A DNA stretch of 46,118 nucleotides from Flavobacteriales bacterium (GCA_020435335.1 JAGQZT010000135.1:1-46118); one strand, 5' to 3'; counted from the stretch's first letter, positions 24,435 to 34,824 are shown. Notes: generated from the sequence alone by a model not told the origin. Numbers and translations are program-made.

Positions 24435-27400
24435 TTATTTGAGCACATTGACGTGGCCGGTATAATTATGAACCGTTCCTTCCTGATCCATCACTTCGAT
24501 AAGCCATACGTAAACTCCCGTTTGAACCATTTTGCCTTTGTAGGTTCCGTCCCAGGCATCTACCAGGTCATGACCTTCGAAAATCAGCTCACCCCATCGA
24601 TCAAAGATGTAGAACTTGTAATCGTTTTCTATTGCTCCGACTAAACTACCCGGATTAAAGTAGTCGTTGGTACCATCACCGTTCGGAGTGAAGGTGTTTG
24701 GAATTGCAAAGAAGAAGTCAGGCTTCACATGTACGGTTTTCATGATCGTATCATAGCAACCCCATACGTTCGACACAATTAAGGTAACATCATAGAAACC
24801 GGTGTCTTGGTAGGTATGGCTCGGATTCTGATTCACATCAAACGTCAGGTCACCAAAGTCCCAGTTCCAGGTAGAAGCATCGAACGACTGATCAAAGAAA
24901 TCAAAGCTTGGATCAAGCAGTGTCACTACCGGTGGGCTCGGATCTGTTGTGAAATCAGCTATCGGATTCGGATGAACTACAGCCCATGCCGGTTCTGAAA
25001 TCTGAGACACACAACCTTCGGCAGTAGTCAGCGTTACGATAACATTGTATGTACCTGGCGACGAATAGGTGTAAGTTGTTACCGTATTCGTGGTGGTCTT
25101 GTCGATAATGCCATCACCATCGAAATCCCAACCGAAAGTAACTCCTCCGATCGTGGTCAATGCGAATGTTTGCGTGTACCCCAGACAAGTGTCTCCTACA
25201 GGTACCAATTGTCCTATGGCCGTATCGTTTACATTCACAGTAACGCCAACGGTATCCAGAGCAGAACAACCATCATCTACCCAAACGATATAATCCGTAG
25301 TGTCGGATGGGCTTACCACCAGTGGGTTTGTTGGATTTGCAACACCTGTCGGTGATGTGGTTCCTGTAATAGAATCGATCACCATCCAGTAGAAATTAAA
25401 TGGATTGTTTGTATTCCCTCCGGAAATGTTGTACGGGGTTAGGGTGGCTATTTCTCCCTGACAGATCGTCCAGTCGTCAACCAGGAATTGAGGCTTGGCT
25501 CTCACAATGATGGTTTTATTGTAGTTCGCCTGACACCCGTTAATATCCTGAACAGATACCGAGTAATTTGTCGTCGTTGTCAAAGTGTCGAATTTAGGCC
25601 CCTGACCGGCTCCGGTCACACCTCCACTCCAGGAGAACAGGTAAGGTTGTGTTCCCTGATTTGCATTGGCAAACAGCTGAACGATCTCACCATAACAAAC
25701 AGTATCCGGAGCATTAATTACGGCAGTAAGCACTCCGGGTTGAGTAATTACGGCAGTTCCGGAAGAGAAGCAACCGTTATTATCCGTAACAACCACTGTA
25801 TAAATAGGTGGTGAAGCACTTAATCCGGTTGCTTGCTGCGTAGTTTGTGCAAAAGGATCATTCCACAAGTAAGTGAAAGGTCCGTTACCCGATGCATAAG
25901 CAGTAGCTGTACCGTTATTTTGACCGTTACAAAGGGCTGCCGTTGTCACAATCGAATCAATGATCGGACCAGGTAAATCATTTACCGTAACATTTCCGGA
26001 AACGGAACAACCATTGGCGTCAGTTACCGTTACAAAGTAGGTACTCGGCGCTAAACCGGTTGCCGTTGCAGTAGTTTGCAGGTTCGGATCATTCCATTGA
26101 TAGGTGTAACCAGGCGTACTTTGAACAACAATGTTTACTGTTGCCGAACCATTCGATTGACCGCATGTCGACGGAACGGTTACGCTATCAATAACGAGCT
26201 GGTTCGGTTCGGTAATGACGTAATTGTCTGTTGCCGTACAGTTGTTGGCATCGGTAACGGTTACACTGTAGTTACCGGCAGTTAATCCGGCAGCCGTAGC
26301 GCCGGTACTAACACTTGGAGTCCAGGCATAAGAATAACCTAACGTTCCTCCGCTTACAATGATGTTAATGAACCCGTCATTACCACCGTTACACTTCACG
26401 TTGCTTAAGGAATCGAGAGTTATGGCAAGCAATGCCGGTTCAGTAATGATAACAGTATCTGAAGCTGTACATCCGTTCGTGTCGGTAACCGTTGCAATAT
26501 AAGTTCCGGCGGCTAAACCGGTTGCTGTTTGCGTAGTTTGAGTAGGAACCGTGTTCCAGGAGTAGGTATACGGTGCTCCACCTCCACCACCAATTACATT
26601 GGCATCTCCATCAGACAGGCCATTACAGCTTACATTGGTCGAGTTGTTAATCACGGCATTTAAGCCACTATTTTCTATAATTGTGACCGAAGCTGAAGCC
26701 GTACAACCATTACTGTCCGTAACAGTAATGCTATAGGTTTGTCCGGCTAATCCGGTGGCATTTGGTGTTGTTTGAACCGGGTTGGTGTTCCAGGAATACG
26801 TGTATGGAGCAGTACCGCCGTTTACAACAGCCTGGGCCGTTCCATCATTCGCACCATTACAACTTACATCCGTATGGGTAGGAATAGTTACCGTCGGGCT
26901 TCCCAGGTCAGTTACGTTGGCAGTTGCCGAATCCACACAACCGTTGGCATCAGTCACAGTAACGATGTAATTTCCTGCCAGGATACCTCCTGCCGTAGCA
27001 GTACCTTGTCCCGGAGTTGTATTCCAGGAATAAGAGTAACCCGGTGTACCACCTCCAACGTTTACGGTAGCACTACCATTCGCGCTTCCGCAAGTTGAGG
27101 AAACCGTAGTTGTGTTTAATACCAGTTGTGTCGGTTGATTAATCACAACGTTCGTTACGGTTACCGTACATCCGTTGGAATCGGTTACAACACACGAGTA
27201 TGTTCCTGCAGTTAAGTTAAACGCGGTGTCCGTTTGTTGTAATCCGGGATCATCCCATTGGAACGAGTACGGAGTTGTTCCGCCGTTTACGGTAACAACA
27301 GCCTGTCCGGTGCTTGCACCAAAACAATCCACGTCCGTAACAGTGAAATTGGCTACGAGTGGGTTTGGTTCGGTAATAATCACATTGATCTGATCGGTAC

Positions 27401-30400
27401 AACCGTTGGCATCGGTCACAGTAACCGTATAAGAACCGGCTACCAGGTTGTTGGCACTTTGACTGGTTGATACTGAAGTACCATTCAAATCCCAGTTGTA
27501 GGTATACGGACCGGTACCGCCGACAACATTTACATCGGAGAACCCGTCGTTTCCTCCATTACAACTCACATTTCCGTGATTGTTTTCGGTCATCACCAAT
27601 AAGTTAGGTTGCGTAATGGTGATGCTTCCGTTTGCAATACATCCCATGGCATCGGTAACGACTACATTAAATGTCGTGTCGCATAACCCGAATATGGAAT
27701 CGGTTGTTTGCAGGTTCGGATCATCCCATTGGTACGTAAACGGAGCAATACCGTTTGTTAAATTGGCAATGGCATTACCGTCACATGCACCAAAACAACT
27801 TACATCGTTGCCGGTAACATTGACGCTAAACAGTAAAGGATTAATAAGTGTTACACTGATCGTATCGAAACAACCCTTGGAGTCCGTTACGGTGGCTGTG
27901 TATGTTCCGGATGGAATACCACTGATCGAGTCGTTGGTTTGCACCGGTGTCGTGTTCCATGAATAAGTATATCCAGGGGTTCCGCCAAATGCATTAACCC
28001 ATGCAGAACCATCCGTATAATTGAAACAGGTTGGATCCACTCCTCCGGCAGTTAGCTGGAGTTGTGTAGGTTCGTTGATGGTAATTGCTGTGGATACCAC
28101 ACAACCATTAGAGTCCGTTGCGGTTACCGTGTAAGTACCTGCGGCTAAGTTTGATGCCGATGGAGTTGTTTGTACCGGTGTGGTGTTCCAGGAATAGGTA
28201 TAAGGGAAGGTTCCTCCGGTTACCTGAATGGCCGCATAACCATCGCTTCCGCCGAAGCAGGAAACATGATAAACACTATCGACAACCAGTACAGGACCAC
28301 TTAAGTTCGGTATAGTAACCGTATCGGTTACACTACATCCGAAAGAATCTGTTGCCGTTACGAAATAAGTGCCGGCAACAACATTGGTTAATGAATCGAA
28401 GGTGCTCAGTATGGTCGACCCGTCATCCCACTGGAATGTGTAAGGCGGTGTACCATTAGCAATTACAAAGGCAGTAGCCCCTCCATCCGGTTGATTACAG
28501 TTGGCCGGAGTAATGGTATTGCCGATCACCATCGCAGGTGGTTCGGTTACAGACATGCTGTCAACCAATACACATCCTTTCGCATCGGTTATTGTAACGG
28601 TGTATGTGCCTGTACATAAGTTCACGGCAGTTCCGGAAATTTGCGTATTCGGATCATTCCATACAAAAGAGTAAGGGAAAGTTCCTCCGGAAGTACCCGC
28701 AGAAATAGATGCGTTACAGCTATCCGGACAATAATTGTCGTTGGTTGCAAAGTTAACGGCTAATGGAGTCGGTTCGGAAATGGTCACATTGGCTGTCATC
28801 ACACAACCTACGGCATCGGTCACAGTAACCGTATAAGAACCGGCACTCAATCCGGTAGCCGGATTTGTAGTCTGAACCGGTGTGGTATTCCACGAGTAAG
28901 TATAACCTGGAATGGCTCCACCAACAGAAACAGTTGCGGTACCATCGTTTCCTCCATTACAACTTACATCGGTAAATGCTGAAATGGTAGCAGTACCACC
29001 GGGCAGTGCATTGATGGTAACCGAACCATTGAATTTACACCCGTTCGCATCTTCTAATAAAATGCCGTATGTTCCGGGATATAATCCGTTCACCGTATCG
29101 GTGGTTCCGATGGTCGTACCGGCAGAATCCCAGGTGTAGGTGTATGGTGCGGTACCATTGGTAGGACTTATCCAAACAGAACCCTGATCAAGCCCACAGT
29201 AGGCATCAATGGCTCCGGTAATTGCGGCTAAAGCTGGTGGTTGGTTGATGTTAACGTTTGCCGTTGCCGTACATCCGTTGGCATCGGTAACCGTAACGGT
29301 GTAGCTACCAAAAGGAAGGCTGGTTGCAGTAGGCGTGGTTTGTACCGGTGTAGTATTCCAGGAATAGGTGTACCCGGGAGTTCCGCCGCTGGCCGAAGCA
29401 TAGGCATCACCATTGATAAAACCGAAACAGGTTACATCATGACTCGAGTCAATGGCGGCAACCAATACGGGTGGTTCTGTAATCATTATCGTGTCCATGA
29501 TAATACATCCTTCCTGGCTGGTTACCGTTACAATGTGTGTGCCGGCAGTTAATCCTGTCGGATCTTCTGATGTAGATCCGCTTGGTGACCAGCTGTAGGT
29601 GTATGGGCCGGTACCTCCGTTTACGGTGAGGTTTGCAGCACCATTATTTCCTCCAAAGCAGCTTACATTCGTTCCTACAATGGAAGACGTTAATACGGGG
29701 CCGTCCAGAATAGTTACGGAAGCCGTGTCCGGACATCCGTTGTTATCGGTTACAATAACTGAATAAGCTCCCGGAGCAAGGCCGGTTGCGGTAGGTGTAG
29801 TTTGCACCGGAGTCGTGTTCCAGGAGTAGGTGTAGCCCGGAGTTCCTCCGGCTCCTGTGGCTGTTGCATCACCATCATTTGCTCCGAAACAGGATGCGTC
29901 GTTGCTGGTTGGGATACTGGCGACTACAGGAGTTGGTTCGTTGATGGTAACCGTAGCTGTTCCGGTACAACCGAAGTTGTCGGTAATGGTTACGGTATAA
30001 GTTCCCGCACCCGCAGTTAATGTATCATTGGTAGAAACCGGAGTCGTGTTCCATGAATAGGTAAATGGAGCTGATCCTCCTGTCGGGAAGGCATAAGCAA
30101 GACCGTCATTTGCTCCGTTACACAAAGCATCGGCAATGAATGCGGCGTTGGCAGTAATGCCAGCGGTTGTCGTAACCGTAACACTGGCTGTTGCCGTACA
30201 TCCGGTGGTTTGATCCGTTACAGTAACTGTGTAGGTTCCTGCAGGGATGTTGGAAGCTGTAGAGCCCGTTTGCACCGGTGTGGTGTTCCAGGAGTAAGTA
30301 AACGGACCAACACCTCCTGAAGTAATGGTTACCGAAGCACTTCCATCGGATTGGCCGCAGTTGGCTGCAACCATAGACGTACTCAATACGATTCCCGGAG

Positions 30401-32300
30401 GATCAATTAATGTGGCACTTACCGTAGTTGTACATCCGTTGGCGTCGGTGATGGTACAGGTGTATGTTCCTGCAGCCAGTCCGGTTGCAGTAGGCGAGGT
30501 TTGTACCGGAGTCGTGTTCCACGAATAAGTGTATCCGGGTGTTCCCCCGCTCGGAACAGCTGTTGCGGTACCGTCAGAGAATCCGTTACATGTAGGATCT
30601 ACGTGGTTTTCGTTCGCTGTTAGTAGCGGTGGTTCAAAAACAGTTACAGTTGCCTGTCCGGTACAGGTGGTTGTCTGGTCGGTTACCGTAACGGTATAAG
30701 TTCCGGCAGGTAAGTTCGAAGCCGGGTTGGTTGTTTGCACCGGAGTCGTGTTCCACGAGTAAGAGAATGGTCCCGGTCCGGGAGTTATTGGTGTATTGAC
30801 AGTTGCCGTTCCGGTTGAACCTCCGTTACAAAGAACACTGTCGGCAAATGCGGTTGGTAACGGCATCGGATATACGACTACAGTAGCAGTAGCAGTAGCA
30901 GAACAAGGACCATTGGTTACGGTTTGAGTCACCGTGTAGGTTCCTGCTGCAGCGTAGGAGTGGGTTGGGTTTTGTTGAGTTGAGGTTCCTCCGTCACCGA
31001 AGTTCCAGGAGTAAGTTACACCTGAGGTTCCGGTATTGGTAAAGGTAAAGCTGTTTCCTGTTAAACACTGATTGGTAGGTGGTGTAAATCCGGCAGTAAC
31101 AACGATACCGGGATTCACGGTAACGGAAGCAGTTGCCGTACATCCGTTGGCATCAGTGATGGTTACCGTATATGTTCCCGGAGCTAATCCGGTCGCCGGA
31201 TTGGTTGTCTGAACCGGTGTGGTGTTCCAGGAGTACGATAAAGGTGCAGTCATCAAAGGATCCGGTGTGGCAGTTGCCGTTCCGTTATTGTCTCCGGCGC
31301 AGGTTTCCGGCGTAGCGGCCATGGTTGGCGGGTTTGGAACAAATTGGGTAACACAAACTACGTTGGAATATAGAGTGGTCGGACCACCAACACCGCAGCC
31401 CGTGATTTGAGCACGGTAGCAGGTCGTGTTAGATATAGCAGGGGCATTGAACGGAGTTGTTGTGGCGCCCGGAATGTTGGTCCACGGACCACCTGAATTC
31501 GGAGCCGATTGCCATTGAACAGTACCCGAATGTCCGGCAAGTGTCAACACCGGGTTGGCCGTGGTACAAAATGTGGTAGGAGCAACCGCGGCCGTACCGT
31601 TAACGGGGGCCGGGACGACGTTCACCGTGACGCAGGCATTGTCCGTAAATCCACTACAAGCCTCCGTGACCGTGACACAATAGGTTGTCGTGACCGCGGG
31701 ACAGACGCTGGCCTGGTTCTGGGTAGTTGGCCCGTTACTCCAGGAATAGGTGTCGGCCAATCCACAGCCATTCGTAATGGTAGAGGTTAAACTTACACAA
31801 TCTCCCGCGCAAATGGTGGTTTGAGAAGCACTGGCTGTAACCTGTAAAGGAGGGGTGCTTCCCGGAACGGTAAAGGTTTGGGTAGCACACCAGGGTCCTA
31901 CGGAACCGTTGTGATTTTCACGCATGCGGTACTGGTAGGTTAATCCGGGGCATAAACCGGCGAAAGGAATCGATACCCAGGAATAATCCTGAGCCGTACA
32001 GTTCGGCTTATTCATTTGAGCGGATTGGAAGAATGGGTAAGCGTTCAAGGGGCCAAAGAAACCCGGAGCAAAAGCTGACCCGTTAAAAGGTTCGTTCATG
32101 CAACGCACTTCCACATCGAGCCAGTATACGGCGCAACCGCAGGTAACCGGATCGGAGGCTGCCCTTACCTGAATACCACCGGCGTAGGGTTGTTGTTGAT
32201 TGACATTGATCAAAGCAACCGGGTGGCATGCTTTCGTGTCTTGAATAAAAAATAAGCTAATAAAAGCTAGTGCTAAGAGAAGTTTAATGCTTTTGGTCAT
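24435..32300 (-). CDS. giant SprB-like adhesin with about 23 SprB-type repeats and CHU_C domain
   Basis: A 2621-residue exported protein, the largest in the window. A signal peptide (1-24, ending DTKA) precedes an N-terminal region of about 300 residues rich in cysteine with Ig-like segments. By my count about 23 SprB-type repeats of roughly 77 residues follow (about residues 325-2187), each built as C-x-G-x-x-DG, GGTxPYTYSWN, TPVQTT, AGTYTVTVTD, NGC and EP. One PKD domain interrupts the series after the first repeat. The C-terminal part has further PKD domains (WDFDGDG, WNFGD) and the type B sorting domain (IPNTFTPNGDGTNDYF, FYIFDRWGELIFEG, ending HVNVLK). SprB of Flavobacterium is a mobile adhesin moved by the gliding motor and secreted by T9SS. 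This protein is a likely analogue, though shorter; gliding genes are not in the window. Confidence 0.9.
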   Translation of the reverse strand: MTKSIKLLLALAFISLFFIQDTKACHPVALINVNQQQPYAGGIQVRAASDPVTCGCAVYWLDVEVRCMNEPFNGSAFAPGFFGPLNAYPFFQSAQMNKPNCTAQDYSWVSIPFAGLCPGLTYQYRMRENHNGSVGPWCATQTFTVPGSTPPLQVTASASQTTICAGDCVSLTSTITNGCGLADTYSWSNGPTTQNQASVCPAVTTTYCVTVTEACSGFTDNACVTVNVVPAPVNGTAAVAPTTFCTTANPVLTLAGHSGTVQWQSAPNSGGPWTNIPGATTTPFNAPAISNTTCYRAQITGCGVGGPTTLYSNVVCVTQFVPNPPTMAATPETCAGDNNGTATATPDPLMTAPLSYSWNTTPVQTTNPATGLAPGTYTVTITDANGCTATASVTVNPGIVVTAGFTPPTNQCLTGNSFTFTNTGTSGVTYSWNFGDGGTSTQQNPTHSYAAAGTYTVTQTVTNGPCSATATATVVVYPMPLPTAFADSVLCNGGSTGTATVNTPITPGPGPFSYSWNTTPVQTTNPASNLPAGTYTVTVTDQTTTCTGQATVTVFEPPLLTANENHVDPTCNGFSDGTATAVPSGGTPGYTYSWNTTPVQTSPTATGLAAGTYTCTITDANGCTTTVSATLIDPPGIVLSTSMVAANCGQSDGSASVTITSGGVGPFTYSWNTTPVQTGSTASNIPAGTYTVTVTDQTTGCTATASVTVTTTAGITANAAFIADALCNGANDGLAYAFPTGGSAPFTYSWNTTPVSTNDTLTAGAGTYTVTITDNFGCTGTATVTINEPTPVVASIPTSNDASCFGANDGDATATGAGGTPGYTYSWNTTPVQTTPTATGLAPGAYSVIVTDNNGCPDTASVTILDGPVLTSSIVGTNVSCFGGNNGAANLTVNGGTGPYTYSWSPSGSTSEDPTGLTAGTHIVTVTSQEGCIIMDTIMITEPPVLVAAIDSSHDVTCFGFINGDAYASASGGTPGYTYSWNTTPVQTTPTATSLPFGSYTVTVTDANGCTATANVNINQPPALAAITGAIDAYCGLDQGSVWISPTNGTAPYTYTWDSAGTTIGTTDTVNGLYPGTYGILLEDANGCKFNGSVTINALPGGTATISAFTDVSCNGGNDGTATVSVGGAIPGYTYSWNTTPVQTTNPATGLSAGSYTVTVTDAVGCVMTANVTISEPTPLAVNFATNDNYCPDSCNASISAGTSGGTFPYSFVWNDPNTQISGTAVNLCTGTYTVTITDAKGCVLVDSMSVTEPPAMVIGNTITPANCNQPDGGATAFVIANGTPPYTFQWDDGSTILSTFDSLTNVVAGTYFVTATDSFGCSVTDTVTIPNLSGPVLVVDSVYHVSCFGGSDGYAAIQVTGGTFPYTYSWNTTPVQTTPSASNLAAGTYTVTATDSNGCVVSTAITINEPTQLQLTAGGVDPTCFNYTDGSAWVNAFGGTPGYTYSWNTTPVQTNDSISGIPSGTYTATVTDSKGCFDTISVTLINPLLFSVNVTGNDVSCFGACDGNAIANLTNGIAPFTYQWDDPNLQTTDSIFGLCDTTFNVVVTDAMGCIANGSITITQPNLLVMTENNHGNVSCNGGNDGFSDVNVVGGTGPYTYNWDLNGTSVSTSQSANNLVAGSYTVTVTDANGCTDQINVIITEPNPLVANFTVTDVDCFGASTGQAVVTVNGGTTPYSFQWDDPGLQQTDTAFNLTAGTYSCVVTDSNGCTVTVTNVVINQPTQLVLNTTTVSSTCGSANGSATVNVGGGTPGYSYSWNTTPGQGTATAGGILAGNYIVTVTDANGCVDSATANVTDLGSPTVTIPTHTDVSCNGANDGTAQAVVNGGTAPYTYSWNTNPVQTTPNATGLAGQTYSITVTDSNGCTASASVTIIENSGLNAVINNSTNVSCNGLSDGDANVIGGGGGAPYTYSWNTVPTQTTQTATGLAAGTYIATVTDTNGCTASDTVIITEPALLAITLDSLSNVKCNGGNDGFINIIVSGGTLGYSYAWTPSVSTGATAAGLTAGNYSVTVTDANNCTATDNYVITEPNQLVIDSVTVPSTCGQSNGSATVNIVVQSTPGYTYQWNDPNLQTTATATGLAPSTYFVTVTDANGCSVSGNVTVNDLPGPIIDSIVTTAALCNGQNNGTATAYASGNGPFTYLWNDPFAQTTQQATGLSASPPIYTVVVTDNNGCFSSGTAVITQPGVLTAVINAPDTVCYGEIVQLFANANQGTQPYLFSWSGGVTGAGQGPKFDTLTTTTNYSVSVQDINGCQANYNKTIIVRAKPQFLVDDWTICQGEIATLTPYNISGGNTNNPFNFYWMVIDSITGTTSPTGVANPTNPLVVSPSDTTDYIVWVDDGCSALDTVGVTVNVNDTAIGQLVPVGDTCLGYTQTFALTTIGGVTFGWDFDGDGIIDKTTTNTVTTYTYSSPGTYNVIVTLTTAEGCVSQISEPAWAVVHPNPIADFTTDPSPPVVTLLDPSFDFFDQSFDASTWNWDFGDLTFDVNQNPSHTYQDTGFYDVTLIVSNVWGCYDTIMKTVHVKPDFFFAIPNTFTPNGDGTNDYFNPGSLVGAIENDYKFYIFDRWGELIFEGHDLVDAWDGTYKGKMVQTGVYVWLIEVMDQEGTVHNYTGHVNVLK
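25740..31330 (-). repeat. tandem coding repeats, about 230 bases each
   Basis: About 5.6 kb inside the adhesin gene consists of tandem units near 77 codons. Conservation extends to the DNA: the stretch encoding SWNTTPVQTT recurs many times as nearly the same bases (plus-strand GTACCGGTGTGGTGTTCCA and close variants). This is enough sequence identity for homologous recombination or polymerase slippage to change repeat number. It also makes this stretch prone to misassembly. Confidence 0.8.
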
Positions 32301-32331
32301 ACCGCTATTCGTTAAGTGCCTTCGAATTTAA

Positions 32332-32358
32332 TAAAAATAGCCTAAAACACGTGTTCAA
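32332..32358 (-). promoter_or_regulatory. weak candidate promoter of the giant adhesin gene
   Basis: On the minus strand TTG (32358-32356), 16 bases, then TATTTTTA (32339-32332) partly fits the -33/-7 consensus; the final G of the -7 box is missing. The spacer contains the perfect 10-base palindrome AACACGTGTT (32346-32355), a possible regulator site. The ATG is 32 bases downstream. Confidence 0.35.
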
Positions 32359-32382
32359 TTTTTAAATAAAAAACGTATAAAT

Positions 32383-32401
32383 TTTAGGTTTTAAACCTAA
32401 A
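32383..32401. repeat. palindrome in the divergent surface-gene promoter region
   Basis: TTTAGGTTT and AAACCTAAA form a perfect 9-base inverted repeat around a single T. It lies between the divergent adhesin (32300, minus) and SBBP (32509, plus) genes. With so short a centre it would not make a good RNA hairpin, so a binding site for a dimeric regulator is more likely. No matching regulator is identified. Confidence 0.45.
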
Positions 32402-32508
32402 TGACGGATGTTTTTAAAATACGTTGCCTTTGGATACGGTTATTTTTTTAATAATTATCCACAAGGATATTTTTTGTAAATTTATAGACAGTAAAAAGGG
32501 GGCGGATT

Positions 32509-34824
32509 ATGCTAAAATTGAAATCCTGTTTATATCTAATTTTAGGCTTCTCTTGGCAGCTGTTTGCAAGTAATCCGAGGGGGTTTGTTCCCAATAATGG
32601 GCAAATACATTTTCAAAATGGGAATGCTGTTGATGAGGTTTTTTACATGTTCGAGGGAAAAGAGTATGATGTGTATTTTTCTTCCGATAGAATAAGTTAT
32701 GTTTTTCATAAAACCGAAATACAAGAAGTAGATCAATCTGAAAAATTAAGTTTCAGATTGGATATGAAGTGGAGTCCGCAACATGAAAATCAAGTACCTC
32801 TTCCTGCTCAAGGTCATCCTTGCCGGACTACCTACTTCGATCATCAGGGTACACATCTGATTCATGAAGTATATGAGGAGTTGCTTTATGAGGATGTATA
32901 TCCCGGCATTGATCTCCAGTTTATTCCTTCAAACGGTCATTTGAAATACAATTTTATTGTCAAAGCTTTCGCTGATCCCGCAAACATCCGGATCCGATTT
33001 GAAGGGGCAAGCGACATCCATCTCGATGATGAGAAAGTAACGATTGCAACTCCTCTCGGGATGCTGCTGGAATACGCTCCCGAAATCTACCTGCAAAACA
33101 ACAAGAAACCGATTCAGGGAAAATACGTACTCTGGGATAAGGAACTTTCCTTCCGGATTCCGGATTATGATCGCCATCAAACTTTAATTATCGATCCCTG
33201 GTCCACTTTTATTGGAGGAACCGATGTGGAGGAGTGTTATAGTAACACCATGGACAATAACAGGAACACCTATGTTGCCGGCTATACCGGAAGTTCCGGT
33301 TTTCCCGTTACCGCCGGCGTTCTGCAGGCTACCAAGCAAGGGTTGTACGATGCCTTTCTAACCAAACTGGATTCAACCGGCAATGTGATCTGGTCTACCT
33401 TTTACGGCGGGACCGGCGACGAATACGCTTACCGGACCCTCACGGATAACAACGATAATGTTTATTTGACGGGATATACCAACGGAAACGATATCCAGGT
33501 GAGTTCCTCCGGGGTATTTCAAACGATCAGCCATGGAAGTTATGATGCATTCATCCTGAAACTCGATAGTTCCGGAAATTTCATCTGGGGAACTTACTAC
33601 GGTGGTGGTGGTGGAGATTTTGTGCTGGCTGCAGATGTTGACGACGATGATAATGTGATTGTCGGAGGGTACACTTCCAGTCCCAATCTGCCAATGTTAA
33701 ATGCATTTCAACCGGTCAAATCCGGAGCCTTGGATGCCTTTGTCGCTAAGTTCGATTCTACAGGCAATCTGCTATGGTCAACATTTTGCGGAGGAAACAA
33801 TACCGAAGATGTACACGGGCTGCATGTAGACCGACAGAACAATGTCATCATTTCCGGAGAAACCTACTCTACCGATTTTCCGGTCAGCTCAGGCGCTTAT
33901 CAACCCATCAGCGCCGGAAACCTCGATGTGTTTTTAGCGAAGTACGACAGCCTCGGGAACCGGATTTTTTCCACCTACTTCGGAGGGTTCAACAATGAAG
34001 ATGCCAATGCATTGACTTCCGATGCTACAGGAAATATTTATATGGTAGGATATACCGAAAGCCTCGACTTTCCAATGATTGGAAGCCCGATCTACCAGTC
34101 GTCAAAAAATGGAGGGAAGGATGGCTTTGTCGTTCAGTTTTCGCCCTCAGGCACGCCGCTAAAAAGCACATTTGTGGGTGGGGGACTGGAAGACCGGTTC
34201 ACGTGTGTAAAAATGAGTAGTACGGGAGCCCTTTACGTTGGAGGTTTTTCCAATAGCACGAATATACCCATGATCGGCTCTTCCTACCAATCTTTGTTGG
34301 GAGGTTCCACAGATGGGGTTTATTTTAAAATGGATGCTTCCCTTACTCCGAACTATTCAACATACCTCGGCGGAAGCTCAACGGATTACATGTACGCTCT
34401 TTCGGTGGGGTTGAATCAGGTGCTTACATTTTCAGGAGTTACTTTTAGTGCCAATTTTCCGGTCACATCCAACGTTTTACAAGATACACTCGGCGGACAA
34501 TCGGATGCCTTCGTGTATCAAACAGATAGTGTGTTCGATGTAATTACCGCGATTCAGACACAAGGACGGGATTATTCCGGAGATCTGGAAATCTACCCGG
34601 CAGTATTTTACGATATGCTTACGGCCGAAGTTAGCTCAACTAACGGAACGGATCAGGTTAAACTCACCATTTACGACCCGTTGGCCCGCCCCGTTTTCAA
34701 TAAGAAACTCATAGAAGGAGTGAATCTGATTGCCGTTGATCCGAGCTGGTCAGCCGGTAATTATATTGCCATTTTATATCGCAACGGCCACCCCGTAAAA
34801 TTCAGAAAGCTCATCAAAAAGTGA
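32509..34824 (+). CDS. SBBP-repeat beta-propeller-like protein with type A T9SS tail
   Basis: A 771-residue exported protein. A signal peptide (1-21, ending LFAS) precedes an N-terminal domain of about 200 residues starting RGFVPNNGQI and containing YPGIDLQFI and LIIDPWSTFIGG, which I recognise as the domain (DUF7948 in recent Pfam, number from memory) that precedes SBBP repeats. About eight SBBP repeats follow (235-660), each with WSTFYGGTGDEYAY, VYLTGYTNG and DAFLTKLDSTGN; they are expected to fold as a beta-propeller. The last 80 residues (IYPAVFYDMLTAEV to KFRKLIKK) form a type A T9SS sorting domain, slightly unusual in having IYPAVF for the usual IYPNPF. It is divergent from the giant adhesin. 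A purine-rich GGGGGCGG lies before the ATG. Ligand unknown. Confidence 0.86.
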   Translation: MLKLKSCLYLILGFSWQLFASNPRGFVPNNGQIHFQNGNAVDEVFYMFEGKEYDVYFSSDRISYVFHKTEIQEVDQSEKLSFRLDMKWSPQHENQVPLPAQGHPCRTTYFDHQGTHLIHEVYEELLYEDVYPGIDLQFIPSNGHLKYNFIVKAFADPANIRIRFEGASDIHLDDEKVTIATPLGMLLEYAPEIYLQNNKKPIQGKYVLWDKELSFRIPDYDRHQTLIIDPWSTFIGGTDVEECYSNTMDNNRNTYVAGYTGSSGFPVTAGVLQATKQGLYDAFLTKLDSTGNVIWSTFYGGTGDEYAYRTLTDNNDNVYLTGYTNGNDIQVSSSGVFQTISHGSYDAFILKLDSSGNFIWGTYYGGGGGDFVLAADVDDDDNVIVGGYTSSPNLPMLNAFQPVKSGALDAFVAKFDSTGNLLWSTFCGGNNTEDVHGLHVDRQNNVIISGETYSTDFPVSSGAYQPISAGNLDVFLAKYDSLGNRIFSTYFGGFNNEDANALTSDATGNIYMVGYTESLDFPMIGSPIYQSSKNGGKDGFVVQFSPSGTPLKSTFVGGGLEDRFTCVKMSSTGALYVGGFSNSTNIPMIGSSYQSLLGGSTDGVYFKMDASLTPNYSTYLGGSSTDYMYALSVGLNQVLTFSGVTFSANFPVTSNVLQDTLGGQSDAFVYQTDSVFDVITAIQTQGRDYSGDLEIYPAVFYDMLTAEVSSTNGTDQVKLTIYDPLARPVFNKKLIEGVNLIAVDPSWSAGNYIAILYRNGHPVKFRKLIKK

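Noticed and set aside
25740..31330. Regular repeats resembling a CRISPR-like or satellite array
   Set aside because: The period of about 230 bases is a multiple of three and matches the SprB-type protein repeat; the units are coding without spacers, and no cas genes are present.
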